Shown piece by piece: positions 1 to 7,830 of a DNA stretch of 10,209 nt. Made by a program: the position numbers and the translations under genes. Under the pieces are notes generated by a model that searched no databases, had not been told where the DNA came from, and worked only from the letters and a program-made list of their open reading frames with translations. Positions within the stretch are counted from its first letter, which is position 1, and each line of letters opens with the position of its first letter. This DNA comes from Odoribacteraceae bacterium (GTDB taxonomy: Bacteria; Bacteroidota; Bacteroidia; Bacteroidales; Marinifilaceae): positions 1 to 10,209 of the forward strand of contig JAITJA010000028.1 of assembly GCA_031279175.1 (NCBI GenBank), in the 5' to 3' direction.

Positions 1-24
1 GAGGCCTCCCCCCGGGGAGGCCTC
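1..24 (+). terminator. Perfect GC-rich hairpin before priA
   Basis: Bases 1-11 (GAGGCCTCCCC) are the exact reverse complement of bases 14-24, with only CC between them. A real loop would open a few of the inner pairs. The hairpin is followed by TCGTTT, a weak T-run. It may be the terminator of a gene left of the window, or a structure in the priA leader, since it ends only 7 bases before the first possible ATG at 32. It sits at the very edge of the sequence, where assembly artefacts are also possible. Confidence 0.4.
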
Positions 25-31
25 TCGTTTC

Positions 32-2470
32 ATGCCCATGTACGCGGACGTCATCATACCCCTGGCCGTGGAAGGCCTCTTCACCTACGCCATACCGGAA
101 GAGTGGAAAGACGCGACGAGAGCAGGCGCGCTCGTCATCGTCCCCTTCGCCGGCAACAAGTACTACACCGGTATCGTCCACTCCACCCGTCCCGATCCCC
201 CCCCTCGCGTCACCCCGCGCTCCATTGACCGCGTCATCGACCAGGGATTCGCCATCTCCCCCCTCCAGCTACGCTTCCTGCTCTGGATGGCCGACTACTA
301 CATGGCCTGCCCGGGAGAAGTCGCGAGGGCCGCGCTACCCGTCGCCATGCGCCTCGAGAGCCAGACGCGCGTCGCCACCGTCCTCGACGCGGATACCGGC
401 GACCTCGACGACGACGAGCTAAACCTGCTACAACTCCTCCGCCCCGGGGAATACATCGCCGTCGCCGACATCGAGAAGCTCACCGGTGGTCGCGCGCCGC
501 TGGCCGTCATTAAAAAACTCCTCGACCGAGGGATCCTCGCCATCAAGGAACACGTCGAAGACGTCGTCAAGACAAAAAAACTACGCGTCGTCAGCTGGGC
601 GCGACACTTCTCCGAAGAAGAGCTACACGCCTGGCTCGACTGCCTCCCCGGCAAACAAAACGAACTCCTCTGCCGCTGGATAGAGCATGTCGAGGAGACC
701 GCCACGGCGACCATCCCCCTTGCCGACATGCAGCGCCTCGCCAACGTCTCGCCATCCACGCTCAGGACGCTCTGCAAAAAAGGAATCCTCGAGATCTCCA
801 CCGTGGACGTCGCCCCCAGGCAGGAAGAACAACTCCCTACCTGCCCACCGAACCCACTCTCCGCCCCGCAACGACAAGCCCTCGAGGAAATACGCGAGTG
901 CTACAACACCAGGAACACCGTCCTCCTTCACGGCGTCACCTCCTCCGGGAAGACAGAGCTATACATCCACCTCATCAAGGAAACCATCGACAGCGGCCGC
1001 CAGGTACTCTACCTACTCCCCGAGATCGCCCTCACCGTGCAGATCGTTAAACGCCTGCGACGCGTCTTCGGCGACAGCATCGCGCTATACCACTCCGGGA
1101 TGCCGGACAGCGCCCGCGTCGACGCGTGGCGCGCCCAGAACGGCAACACCCCTTACCCCGTCATCCTCGGCGCGCGCTCGGCGCTCTTCCTACCGTACGA
1201 CAACCTCGGCCTCGTCATCATCGACGAGGAGCACGAGGAGTCATACAAGCAAACCGCCCCCGCTCCCCGTTACCACGCCAGGGACGCCGCCATCATGCTC
1301 GCCACGCTACACGGCGCCCGCGTCCTGCTCGGGTCGGCAACCCCATCCTTCGAGAGCTACCACAACGCCACCACCGGCAAGTACGGCCTCGTCCGCCTCA
1401 CCGGCAGACACGAGCAAGTACCCCCTCCCCGGGTCATCATCGCCGACATCGCCCGCGCGCGGCGCGAAAGAGTCATGGACGGCATCTTCACCCCGCTCCT
1501 GAAGCAAGAAATGGAACGCGTCCTCGACGCCGGAGCGCAAGTCATCCTCTTCCAGAACCGCAGGGGATACGCCTCCTACCTCCTCTGCAACCGTTGCGGG
1601 GACGTCCCCCGGTGCCCCCGTTGCGACGTCAGCATGACCTATTACAAGCAACGCTCCAGCTTGACGTGCAACTACTGTGGCACTACCCGCTCCCGCCCGC
1701 ACGGGTGCGACGCGTGTGGCGATGGAAATTACGTCGAGCGCGTCCCCGGCACCGAACGCGTCGAGGAGGAAGTCGCCCGTCTCTTCCCGTCCGCCCGCGT
1801 CGCCCGCCTTGATCTCGAGTCCACCAGACGAGACGTTCGCCTGCAAACCATCATCGATCGCTTCGAGGCCGGCGCGCTCGACGTGCTCGTCGGCACGCGG
1901 ATGGTCGCCAAGGGCCTCGACTTCGAACGCGTCAAGCTCGTGGGCGTCATCGACGCCGGATCGCTCCTCTCCTTCCCTGATTTCCGCGTCGAGGAACGGG
2001 CATACCAGCTACTCTCGCAAGTCAGCGGCAGGAGCGGCAGGAAAGGAAAGCAAGGACTGGTTATCATACAGTCCGCCCGCGCCAACCACAGGATCAACGA
2101 CTGGATCACCGCCGGCGATTACGACGCGTTCTACCGCGCCTTCATTGCCGAGCGCGACCTTTTCCGTTACCCGCCCTTCTGCAGGTTAATCCGCGTCGAG
2201 TTGCGACATGCCAGGGAGGATCTCGTCCGCCGCGCCGCCAACCACCTCGCCGGGACTTTACGCGATCAACTCGGGCAACGCCTCCGCGGCCCTGCCGTCC
2301 CGGACGTCGCCAGGATCAGGGACCAGTTCCGCGTGCACCTGCTCGTCAAGACAGACGCGATCAACTCCCTCGACGCTCTCAAGCGCTTTATCCGTCGTTC
2401 CGCCCGCTCGCTCGTCACTTCCGACGGCTTCAAGACCGTCAAGATCATCTTTGACGTGGATCCGCGCTGA
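32..2470 (+). CDS. priA: Primosomal protein N' (replication restart helicase PriA)
   Basis: PriA is a cytoplasmic superfamily 2 3'-to-5' DNA helicase that recognises abandoned replication forks and starts reloading of the replicative helicase. The 812-residue ORF covers the whole family. The N-terminal DNA-binding domain begins YADVIIPLAVEGLFTY. Walker A is GVTSSGKT (residues 301-308) and Walker B is DEEH (398-401). Four CxxC pairs (Cys 519/522, 528/531, 546/549, 559/562) give the eight ligands of the two zinc sites. The helicase C-terminal block follows, with GTRMVAKGLDF and QVSGRSGRKGKQG, and then RYPPFCRLIRVE of the C-terminal domain. Two starts are possible, ATG 32 and ATG 38. The second gives MYADV, closer to the usual family start, and lies further from the hairpin at 1-24. 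No Shine-Dalgarno sequence helps to choose. The gene is intact, ends 12 bases before a repeat array and converges on trkH. Confidence 0.97.
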   Translation: MPMYADVIIPLAVEGLFTYAIPEEWKDATRAGALVIVPFAGNKYYTGIVHSTRPDPPPRVTPRSIDRVIDQGFAISPLQLRFLLWMADYYMACPGEVARAALPVAMRLESQTRVATVLDADTGDLDDDELNLLQLLRPGEYIAVADIEKLTGGRAPLAVIKKLLDRGILAIKEHVEDVVKTKKLRVVSWARHFSEEELHAWLDCLPGKQNELLCRWIEHVEETATATIPLADMQRLANVSPSTLRTLCKKGILEISTVDVAPRQEEQLPTCPPNPLSAPQRQALEEIRECYNTRNTVLLHGVTSSGKTELYIHLIKETIDSGRQVLYLLPEIALTVQIVKRLRRVFGDSIALYHSGMPDSARVDAWRAQNGNTPYPVILGARSALFLPYDNLGLVIIDEEHEESYKQTAPAPRYHARDAAIMLATLHGARVLLGSATPSFESYHNATTGKYGLVRLTGRHEQVPPPRVIIADIARARRERVMDGIFTPLLKQEMERVLDAGAQVILFQNRRGYASYLLCNRCGDVPRCPRCDVSMTYYKQRSSLTCNYCGTTRSRPHGCDACGDGNYVERVPGTERVEEEVARLFPSARVARLDLESTRRDVRLQTIIDRFEAGALDVLVGTRMVAKGLDFERVKLVGVIDAGSLLSFPDFRVEERAYQLLSQVSGRSGRKGKQGLVIIQSARANHRINDWITAGDYDAFYRAFIAERDLFRYPPFCRLIRVELRHAREDLVRRAANHLAGTLRDQLGQRLRGPAVPDVARIRDQFRVHLLVKTDAINSLDALKRFIRRSARSLVTSDGFKTVKIIFDVDPR

Positions 2471-2481
2471 TCATCACGCCT

Positions 2482-2775
2482 TTTCAACAACCTCTTCCAG
2501 CCTTTTACCGGGGCATTTCAAACTTTCAACAAGGCTGTTCAAATTTTGAACAGCCTTGTTCAAAAATTAAACAGGCCATTTTAATTTTTGAGATGCCTTG
2601 TTCAAACTTTAAACAGGGCATTTTAATTTTTGAACAAGCCATTTCAAATTTTGAACAAGGCATTTTAATTTTTGAAATGCCTTGGTAACTCAGTTAACAA
2701 GCAATCTAACTCAGTTAACAAGCAATGTAACTGAGTTAACAAGCAATGTAACCGGGTTACCAGCCCTGTTAAAAG
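2482..2775. repeat. Array of fourteen 21-bp units (array 1), AT-rich
   Basis: This fills most of the 339-bp gap between the convergent genes priA and trkH. Cutting every 21 bases from 2482 gives fourteen units in register with no indels. The first two are diverged. Units 3-10 carry outer TTCAAA/TTTGAA or TTTTAATT flanks around a core that appears as CAAGGCAT or as its complement ATGCCTTG. Units 11-13 (2692-2754) are a near-identical subfamily beginning AGTTAACAAGCAAT. Unit 14 is diverged. Alternating core orientation makes neighbouring units pair into hairpins (2528-2560, 2593-2621, 2656-2684). The array is strikingly AT-rich against GC-rich genes. I see no ORF that explains it. It could act as a bidirectional terminator, a protein-binding array or a mobile repeat; the function is unknown. 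Confidence 0.9.
2528..2560. terminator. Strong hairpin in array 1 between convergent genes
   Basis: Arms of 16 bp (2528-2543 and 2545-2560) are perfect reverse complements around one central T, containing CAAGGCTG and CAGCCTTG. It lies 57 bases past the priA stop, between converging genes, which fits a bidirectional terminator. There is no classic long T-tract, so the terminator role is inferred. Two weaker inverted repeats follow in the same array: 2593-2621 (14-bp arms, one mismatch and one G-T pair) and 2656-2684 (10-bp arms, 9-nt loop). Confidence 0.5.
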
Positions 2776-2809
2776 TCCGGGGTAGCGGGGGAAGAGGGGA
2801 GGGGAGAGG

Positions 2810-4255
2810 TTATCGTTTCCAGAACGTCCTCGTGAAAAGGACGAGGATAGTGTAAACCTCGAGACGCCCGACGAGCATGAGGAAAGTAAGGAAGAGCTTG
2901 GCCGCGGGAGGCATGGCGGAATGCGTGGCAGTGGGGCCGATAGAGCCGAACCCGGGGCCGGTGTTGCTCAGGGCGGAGATGACGGCGCTACAAGCCGTCT
3001 CGACGTTGTCGGTGAAGGAGGAAATGACGAGACTCGAGACGCCGAAAATGATCATGAAAAGGACAAAAAAGCCAGTGACGCCCGTCATGACCGAAGGATG
3101 GACGCCGCGATTGTTGTACTTGACGAGAATGATCGCGCGCGGGTGCAAGGCCCGTCTCATCTCGACGAGTGAATTCTTGAATAGCAAGAGGAGGCGTATG
3201 CACTTGATCCCGCCGGAGGTAGAGCCGGCGCATCCACCGATGAAGAAGAGCAGCAAGATGATGGCGCCGAGGAGCGGCGGCCAGGCGAGGTAGTCGCTCG
3301 TCGAGAACCCGGAGGAGGTGAGGATGGAAGTCACCTGGAAAAGCGCGTCGCGGAAAGAGACCCCGGCCGGTTGGCCCGCGACGGCCAGGCCGGTAGCGAT
3401 GATGATCGTGGCGATGATCGTGACAAGGGCGTAAAGGCGGAACTCGTCGTCGCGCAGCAGGCGACGCGGGCGACCTCGGAAGAGCGCGGTGAGAAGCCCG
3501 AAGTTGGCGCCGGAGATGAACATGAAGACGATGAAGACATAGTGTATGTAAGCGGAATCCCAGTGCGCGACGCTGTCTTGCCGGGTGGAGTACCCGCCGG
3601 ATGACATGGTGGTAAGGGAGTGGCAGATGGCGTCGAACCATTCCATGTTGCCGGCGACCAGGAGCAGGCACTGGGCGAGGGTGAGGGCGATGTATAGCGT
3701 CCAGGCGTGGCGGGCGGTGGCGGCGAAGGTGGTGGAGCTCTTGTCATGGATGGGTCCGGTGACCTCGGCGACGTAGAGGTCTCTTCCCTCGATGCCGAGG
3801 CCCGGGAGTAGCGCGATGAAGAGCACGACGATACCGATGCCGCCCAGCCATTGCGTGATGGCGCGCCAGAGGAGCGTGGCGCGGGGTAACGATTCGATGT
3901 CGTCGAGGATCGTCGACCCGGTGGTGGTGAAGCCGGACATGGTTTCGAAGAGGGCGTCGACGGGGGAGGCGATGGAGTGCCCGAGGAGGTAAGGGAGGGA
4001 GCCGAAGAGGGTGAAGGCGATCCATGTGGCGGTGACGATAAAGTAGCCGTCGCGCCGGGAGAGGAGGCGGTCGTTGACGCGGACGACGCGCGCGATCACG
4101 CTCCCGGCGACGAGCGTGAGCAGGAAGGCGACGATCATCCCGGCAGCATCTTTCTCTCCAAGCGCGATGGCCACGATGCAACAAGGGAGCATGAAGGCGC
4201 TTTCGAGACATAGCAGGCGGCCAATGATGGAGGCGATGAAGGGGATGTTGATCAT
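2810..4255 (-). CDS. trkH: Trk potassium uptake system membrane subunit TrkH
   Basis: This is the ion-conducting inner-membrane subunit of the Trk/Ktr/HKT superfamily, which takes up potassium with TrkA as its regulatory partner. The 481 residues match the family length. The protein is hydrophobic throughout and has four pore repeats whose selectivity-filter segments are visible: TTTGS (110-114), SSGGYS (218-223), TSSGF (313-317) and NTGPGF (431-436). The gating-loop segment GGCAGSTSGGIK (340-351) and the C-terminal GRLEVYTILVLF are also typical. The ATG at 4255 overlaps the trkA stop codon in an ATGA tetranucleotide, so translation is probably coupled to trkA. It is the last gene of the SIMPL-trkA-trkH operon and is followed 34 bases later by the 21-bp array. 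No defects are visible. Confidence 0.96.
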   Translation of the reverse strand: MINIPFIASIIGRLLCLESAFMLPCCIVAIALGEKDAAGMIVAFLLTLVAGSVIARVVRVNDRLLSRRDGYFIVTATWIAFTLFGSLPYLLGHSIASPVDALFETMSGFTTTGSTILDDIESLPRATLLWRAITQWLGGIGIVVLFIALLPGLGIEGRDLYVAEVTGPIHDKSSTTFAATARHAWTLYIALTLAQCLLLVAGNMEWFDAICHSLTTMSSGGYSTRQDSVAHWDSAYIHYVFIVFMFISGANFGLLTALFRGRPRRLLRDDEFRLYALVTIIATIIIATGLAVAGQPAGVSFRDALFQVTSILTSSGFSTSDYLAWPPLLGAIILLLFFIGGCAGSTSGGIKCIRLLLLFKNSLVEMRRALHPRAIILVKYNNRGVHPSVMTGVTGFFVLFMIIFGVSSLVISSFTDNVETACSAVISALSNTGPGFGSIGPTATHSAMPPAAKLFLTFLMLVGRLEVYTILVLFTRTFWKR

Positions 4256-5595
4256 TCGCGGAAGAGTTTTATGACTTTCTTGATGGCGTCCGGCAGGGCG
4301 AAGACGACGACGTTGTCGCCTGGTTGCACGAGCGTGTCGCCCTTGGCGATGATGACCGCTCCGTCGCGGATGACTCCGCCGATGGTGGCGTTATCGGGGA
4401 AGCGCGCGTCCTTGAGGGGATGGCGCGTGACGCGGGAACCCGCGCCGGCGGTGATCTGGAATACCTCTGCCTCGGAGAAGGTGAGGAAGCGGAGGTGCTG
4501 GACGTTCACGTTCATCGTGTGGCCGTAGATGTGCGATGCGGCGATGACCTTCGTGTTGATGATGGTCCCGAGCCCGATGCTTTCGGCCAGGCTGATGTAA
4601 TCGAAGTTTTCTACCTGCGCGATGCTTTTCTTGACGCCCAGTTTTTTGGCGAGCAGGCAGGAAAGGATATTGATCTCGGCGGAATCGGTCACGCTGATGA
4701 AAGCGTCCGTGTCGCGTATTCCCTCTTCGCGCAGCAGGGCGAGATCTTGCCCGCTCCCGTTGATGATAAGGGTGGAGCGTAACTTGTCTGCCAGGAGGAT
4801 GCACCTGTCCCTGTCCGGCTCGACGAGCTTGACGTTATAAGTCTTCTCGAGTAACGACGCGGTCTTGACGCCGACGCGCGTCCCGCCGACGATAACGACG
4901 TTCCGGATCTCGTGTTGTTGCTTCCCGCACATGGCGAAGATGGCCGGGATGCAGGAGGGTTTGGTGACGACGCTGATCATGTCGTCGAGCATGAAACGGT
5001 CGTTTCCGCGCGGGACGATGGTTTTGTCCCCCCGCTTGATGGCGACGACGCGGAAGTTCTCCGCGGCGTATTGCCCGGCCATCTGGACGAGGGTCATGTC
5101 GAGCACGGGAGCGTTCTCCCTGAGTTTGATGCTCAGGAATTGCAATCTCCCGTCTGAGAACTCGTGGATCTGGCGCGAGCCGCTGGTCTTGAGCGTCCCG
5201 GCGATCTCCTCGGCGGCGAGGCGCTCGGGGTAGATGAGCGAGTCGATGCCGATGCCTCGGAGGTGTTCGCTATTTTCTTCCTCGAGGTACTCGCTGTTGT
5301 TCACGCGTGCGATCGTTTGCCGCGCCCCCAGTCTTTTCGCGAGGATGGTGGAGGTAATGTTCTGGTCCTCGTCGGGATTGACGGCGATGTAGAGGTCGCA
5401 GCGGTCGATGCCGGCGTCTCTTAGCGCCCCGGTGGAGGTGCACGATCCGACGATGGAGAGGATGTCGATCTGGCTCTCGATGAGTTCAAGTTTATCCTTG
5501 TCCGTGTCGAGGAGCATGATGCGATGTTTTTGCTTGCTTAACATGCGGGCGAGGTGCGTTCCGACCTCACCGGCGCCGGCGATAACGATGTTCAC
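4252..5595 (-). CDS. trkA: Trk potassium uptake regulatory subunit TrkA
   Basis: TrkA is the cytoplasmic nucleotide-binding subunit that gates TrkH. The 447 residues form the usual duplicated layout: RCK_N (about 1-120), RCK_C (about 140-212), RCK_N (about 230-345) and RCK_C (about 370-445). The first Rossmann fold opens MNIVIAGAGEVG with the glycine motif at 7-12 and an acidic residue, Asp30, at the end of strand 2. The second has VIVGGTRVG (234-242) with Glu259 in the equivalent place. The second glycine motif is GGTRVG rather than GxGxxG, so its nucleotide binding may be weaker. The start is GTG at 5595, as no in-frame ATG lies just upstream and MNIVIAG is the family start. The gene begins 17 bases after the SIMPL gene and overlaps trkH by 4 bases, so the three are likely co-transcribed. 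Confidence 0.96.
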   Translation of the reverse strand: MNIVIAGAGEVGTHLARMLSKQKHRIMLLDTDKDKLELIESQIDILSIVGSCTSTGALRDAGIDRCDLYIAVNPDEDQNITSTILAKRLGARQTIARVNNSEYLEEENSEHLRGIGIDSLIYPERLAAEEIAGTLKTSGSRQIHEFSDGRLQFLSIKLRENAPVLDMTLVQMAGQYAAENFRVVAIKRGDKTIVPRGNDRFMLDDMISVVTKPSCIPAIFAMCGKQQHEIRNVVIVGGTRVGVKTASLLEKTYNVKLVEPDRDRCILLADKLRSTLIINGSGQDLALLREEGIRDTDAFISVTDSAEINILSCLLAKKLGVKKSIAQVENFDYISLAESIGLGTIINTKVIAASHIYGHTMNVNVQHLRFLTFSEAEVFQITAGAGSRVTRHPLKDARFPDNATIGGVIRDGAVIIAKGDTLVQPGDNVVVFALPDAIKKVIKLFRE

Positions 5596-5612
5596 GTGGC
5601 CCGGGATAGTGG

Positions 5613-6311
5613 TTAATGGATAAGGAAACGGGCCACGACCTCCTCGTGGAATTGCAGTTTCTGGAATTCAACGTCGATCATGTCGAGTGATTCCCGCGAG
5701 GAGTACATCGAGAGTTGCTTGCGCGCCGGCAGGGTGTTGTACAACGGTTGTCGCGTGTCCGAGATGACGAGCGCGCGGCCTACTTGCTGGCCGAGTGGCG
5801 CGATCATCGTCTCCGCGTTTCGTCGCGCCTGGATGACGGCTTGTCGCTTGAGGGCCAACCGGAGTTCTTTCTCTCGCGAGTATTCCGTTCGTTCTACCGA
5901 GACGTTCGAGATCCCCTCTGCCTCGAGCGCCACGATCACGCGGGCTGCCAGCGGGGCGTCGCGCACGAGTAACGAGAAGGAGATCTCTTTCAATACCTCC
6001 TGTTGTCGCGCGAAATAGCGCTTGAAATTACTCGCGAGGTCGGTCACGGCGAGTTGCCGCTCCACGTCAATTCCCAGGCGCGTCAGCCGCTCGACCATCG
6101 TTGTTTCCAGTTCTTCTACCGACCGTCTTCCCTTCGTGTCCTTCTCCGCCAGGACGATCGCGAGGTAGATCCTGTCGGGCGCGATCATCGTGTCCGCTCG
6201 CGCGCTGGTCTCTATGAACGGGATCTCGTTCGCCGGGAGTTCCTGTGCCATTGTCGCCCCGCCTGTCGTCGCGACGGCCATGACCAGTAATGTCATCTGT
6301 TTTTTCATCAT
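5613..6311 (-). CDS. Exported SIMPL-domain (DUF541) protein
   Basis: This 232-residue protein has an N-terminal signal peptide: lysines at 3-4, a hydrophobic stretch, and likely cleavage after ATMA before QELP. The body matches the SIMPL/DUF541 family (YggE-like periplasmic proteins). The recognisable block FIETSARADTMIAPDRIYLA is followed by EKDTKGRRSVEELE, and SNVSVERTEYS lies in the second half. Family members have no agreed biochemical activity; E. coli YggE is linked to oxidative stress. The start is ATG 6311 or ATG 6308, since two Met codons are adjacent. It is the first gene after a good promoter (6343-6372) and is 17 bases upstream of trkA. It is therefore probably co-expressed with potassium uptake, although no functional link is known. 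The protein is expected in the periplasm. Confidence 0.9.
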   Translation of the reverse strand: MMKKQMTLLVMAVATTGGATMAQELPANEIPFIETSARADTMIAPDRIYLAIVLAEKDTKGRRSVEELETTMVERLTRLGIDVERQLAVTDLASNFKRYFARQQEVLKEISFSLLVRDAPLAARVIVALEAEGISNVSVERTEYSREKELRLALKRQAVIQARRNAETMIAPLGQQVGRALVISDTRQPLYNTLPARKQLSMYSSRESLDMIDVEFQKLQFHEEVVARFLIH

Positions 6312-6342
6312 CAGTATTATTAAAGTGAATTAAATCGCGAAC

Positions 6343-6372
6343 CAAAGGTACGGGATTTTCGCGATGGCCAAC
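6343..6372 (-). promoter_or_regulatory. Bacteroidota-type promoter for the SIMPL-trkA-trkH operon
   Basis: On the minus strand TACCTTTG (6350-6343) matches the Bacteroidota sigma-ABfr -7 consensus TAnnTTTG exactly. GTTG (6372-6369) lies 18 bases upstream, close to the -33 TTTG element at the usual spacing of 19-21. It sits in the 84-bp gap between the MATE gene and the SIMPL gene. The predicted transcript would start about 25 bases before the SIMPL ATG. Confidence 0.65.
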
Positions 6373-6395
6373 GACGCGCCCGGCGATATTCTTCT

Positions 6396-7742
6396 TCAAC
6401 CGCGCGCTATCCGGCGCAACTTCCACAGGTAACGCGCGCGAAATGTCAGCCCCGCCAGCGTCAGCCCGACGGGATAACCAGCCCACACGCCGGTTAAACC
6501 GCCACCCAGCGGGAACGCGATGAGGTATGACACCGGTAACGCCACCAGGAAGTAGCCCGCGAAGGAGAGTAACGCGAGCGGCGTCACGTCCGAGATCCCC
6601 CGCAGGACGTTCGCGTAGGTCACCTGTAACCCGTCGCCGAACTGGTAGATGGCCAGCATCATGATCAACGGGCTTACCCCTGCCAGCACCTCCGGCGCGT
6701 TCGTGAATATCATCCCTATCCAGCCGCGGGTCGCCAGGAAAAAAAACGAGGTCGCCAGCGCCAGCGCCGTGATCAGGTGAAAACCGGCTGTCGAGGCGCT
6801 ACGCACGCCCTGCATGTCGCGACGACCGAGAAAATGGCTCACGCGCACGGATATTGCCGCCCCCACGCCGTAGTAAATCATGAATCCAAGCGTGGAAAGG
6901 GTCGCCGCCACTTGATGAGCCGCCAGTTCCACCGCCCCCAGCCATCCCACCATCACCCCCGTGAGGCCAAACAGTGCCGTCTCCATCCCCATCTGCGCCC
7001 CCACCATGAGCCCCATCTTGTTCAGCTCGAGGAAATGCCGCTCCCGACGCGCCGCCCGGAAGCTCTCCCGGTATGGCCGGTAGGAACGACGACAGCAAAA
7101 AAGTATCACGAACGCCGCGAACGTCGCCACGCGCGATAATAACGTCGCGACCCCCGCGCCCGTCAGCCCCATCGCCGGTATCCCGAACGCGCCGTAAATC
7201 AACACGACGTTTCCCGCGATGTTCAACGCGTTCCCACCGAGCATGATCCACATCGGCGTCACCGTGTCCCGTATCCCGTCGGCAAACTGCTTGAAAGCGT
7301 TAAAGCCCATCACGAAGATTAACGACGACAATTGCAGCAGGAAGTAAGGCCGGATCAACGGCAATAGCTCTTCCGGCTGACCCATCCGGTGCACGTTCAA
7401 GTAGGCTATCCACACGAGCAATGACAACACCGCGCCGGTTAAACCGTTCGCCAGTAACCCGTCGCGCAACGCCCCGCCGACCCGACCCGTCTCGCCGCGG
7501 CCCGCGAAGCGCCCCACCAGCGGCGTCAACCCGTACGAGAAACCAATGCTGAACACCAACGGGAGGTTGAACACGCTATTCACGAATGACGACGCCGCCA
7601 GCGCGTCGGTCGCGTAGTGACCGACCATGATGTTGTCCGCGAAGCCAACCGCGACAATACCTATCTGGCCAAGCACGATCGGAACGCCTAACCGGATGGT
7701 GTCCTTGTAATGAGACATGTAACGAGAGAAATAACGATTCAT
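6396..7742 (-). CDS. MATE-family multidrug/cation efflux transporter (NorM-like)
   Basis: This is an inner-membrane antiporter of the MATE family, NorM-like branch, which exports cationic drugs or metabolites against a Na+ or H+ gradient. From the ATG at 7742 it has 448 residues, the usual family size for 12 membrane helices. Recognisable motifs are RLGVPIVLGQ, GFADNIMVGHY (33-43), GLTPLVGRFAG (71-81) and the second-half hinge ADGIRDTVTPMW followed by NALNIAGNVVLIYG. Reading can be extended to an ATG at 7823, but those 27 extra codons run through the divergent promoter region and are not family-like. ATG 7718 (MSHYKDTIRL) is the other reasonable start. The gene is divergent from the S37 peptidase and is followed by the SIMPL operon, which has its own promoter. 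The substrate cannot be told from sequence. Confidence 0.93.
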   Translation of the reverse strand: MNRYFSRYMSHYKDTIRLGVPIVLGQIGIVAVGFADNIMVGHYATDALAASSFVNSVFNLPLVFSIGFSYGLTPLVGRFAGRGETGRVGGALRDGLLANGLTGAVLSLLVWIAYLNVHRMGQPEELLPLIRPYFLLQLSSLIFVMGFNAFKQFADGIRDTVTPMWIMLGGNALNIAGNVVLIYGAFGIPAMGLTGAGVATLLSRVATFAAFVILFCCRRSYRPYRESFRAARRERHFLELNKMGLMVGAQMGMETALFGLTGVMVGWLGAVELAAHQVAATLSTLGFMIYYGVGAAISVRVSHFLGRRDMQGVRSASTAGFHLITALALATSFFFLATRGWIGMIFTNAPEVLAGVSPLIMMLAIYQFGDGLQVTYANVLRGISDVTPLALLSFAGYFLVALPVSYLIAFPLGGGLTGVWAGYPVGLTLAGLTFRARYLWKLRRIARG

Positions 7743-7780
7743 GATTGTTCTTGTTGGTAAGCAGGCCGCGAAGGTAACAA

Positions 7781-7807
7781 ACAAGGTAAAAAAAATGATT
7801 ACCTTGT
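7781..7807. promoter_or_regulatory. Inverted repeat in the divergent MATE/peptidase control region
   Basis: ACAAGGTAA (7781-7789) and TTACCTTGT (7799-7807) are perfect 9-bp inverted arms separated by 9 bases. Each arm, read outward, gives TACCTTGT, a partial match to the Bacteroidota -7 element TAnnTTTG. One points to the MATE gene and the other to the peptidase gene, at plausible distances (about 24-40 bases from the start codons). No convincing -33 elements are present at the expected positions. It could be a pair of back-to-back promoters, an operator for a dimeric regulator, or both. Confidence 0.4.
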
Positions 7808-7830
7808 GCCCGAATGAAAACATGAATCAC

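Noticed and set aside
298..1846. Several long open frames inside priA on both strands (for example 687-1502, 1307-1846)
   Set aside because: They overlap a clear full-length priA, are rich in Arg, Ser and Pro, and show no domain motifs; they are typical shadow frames of GC-rich coding DNA.
7743..7823. Longer N-terminus for the MATE protein from ATG 7823
   Set aside because: The added 27 residues overlap the start of the opposite gene and do not resemble the NorM family start.
7741..7830. Longer N-terminus for the S37 homologue from ATG 7741
   Set aside because: The extra 30 codons would cross the divergent promoter region and precede a clean signal peptide that starts at 7831 (or 7822).
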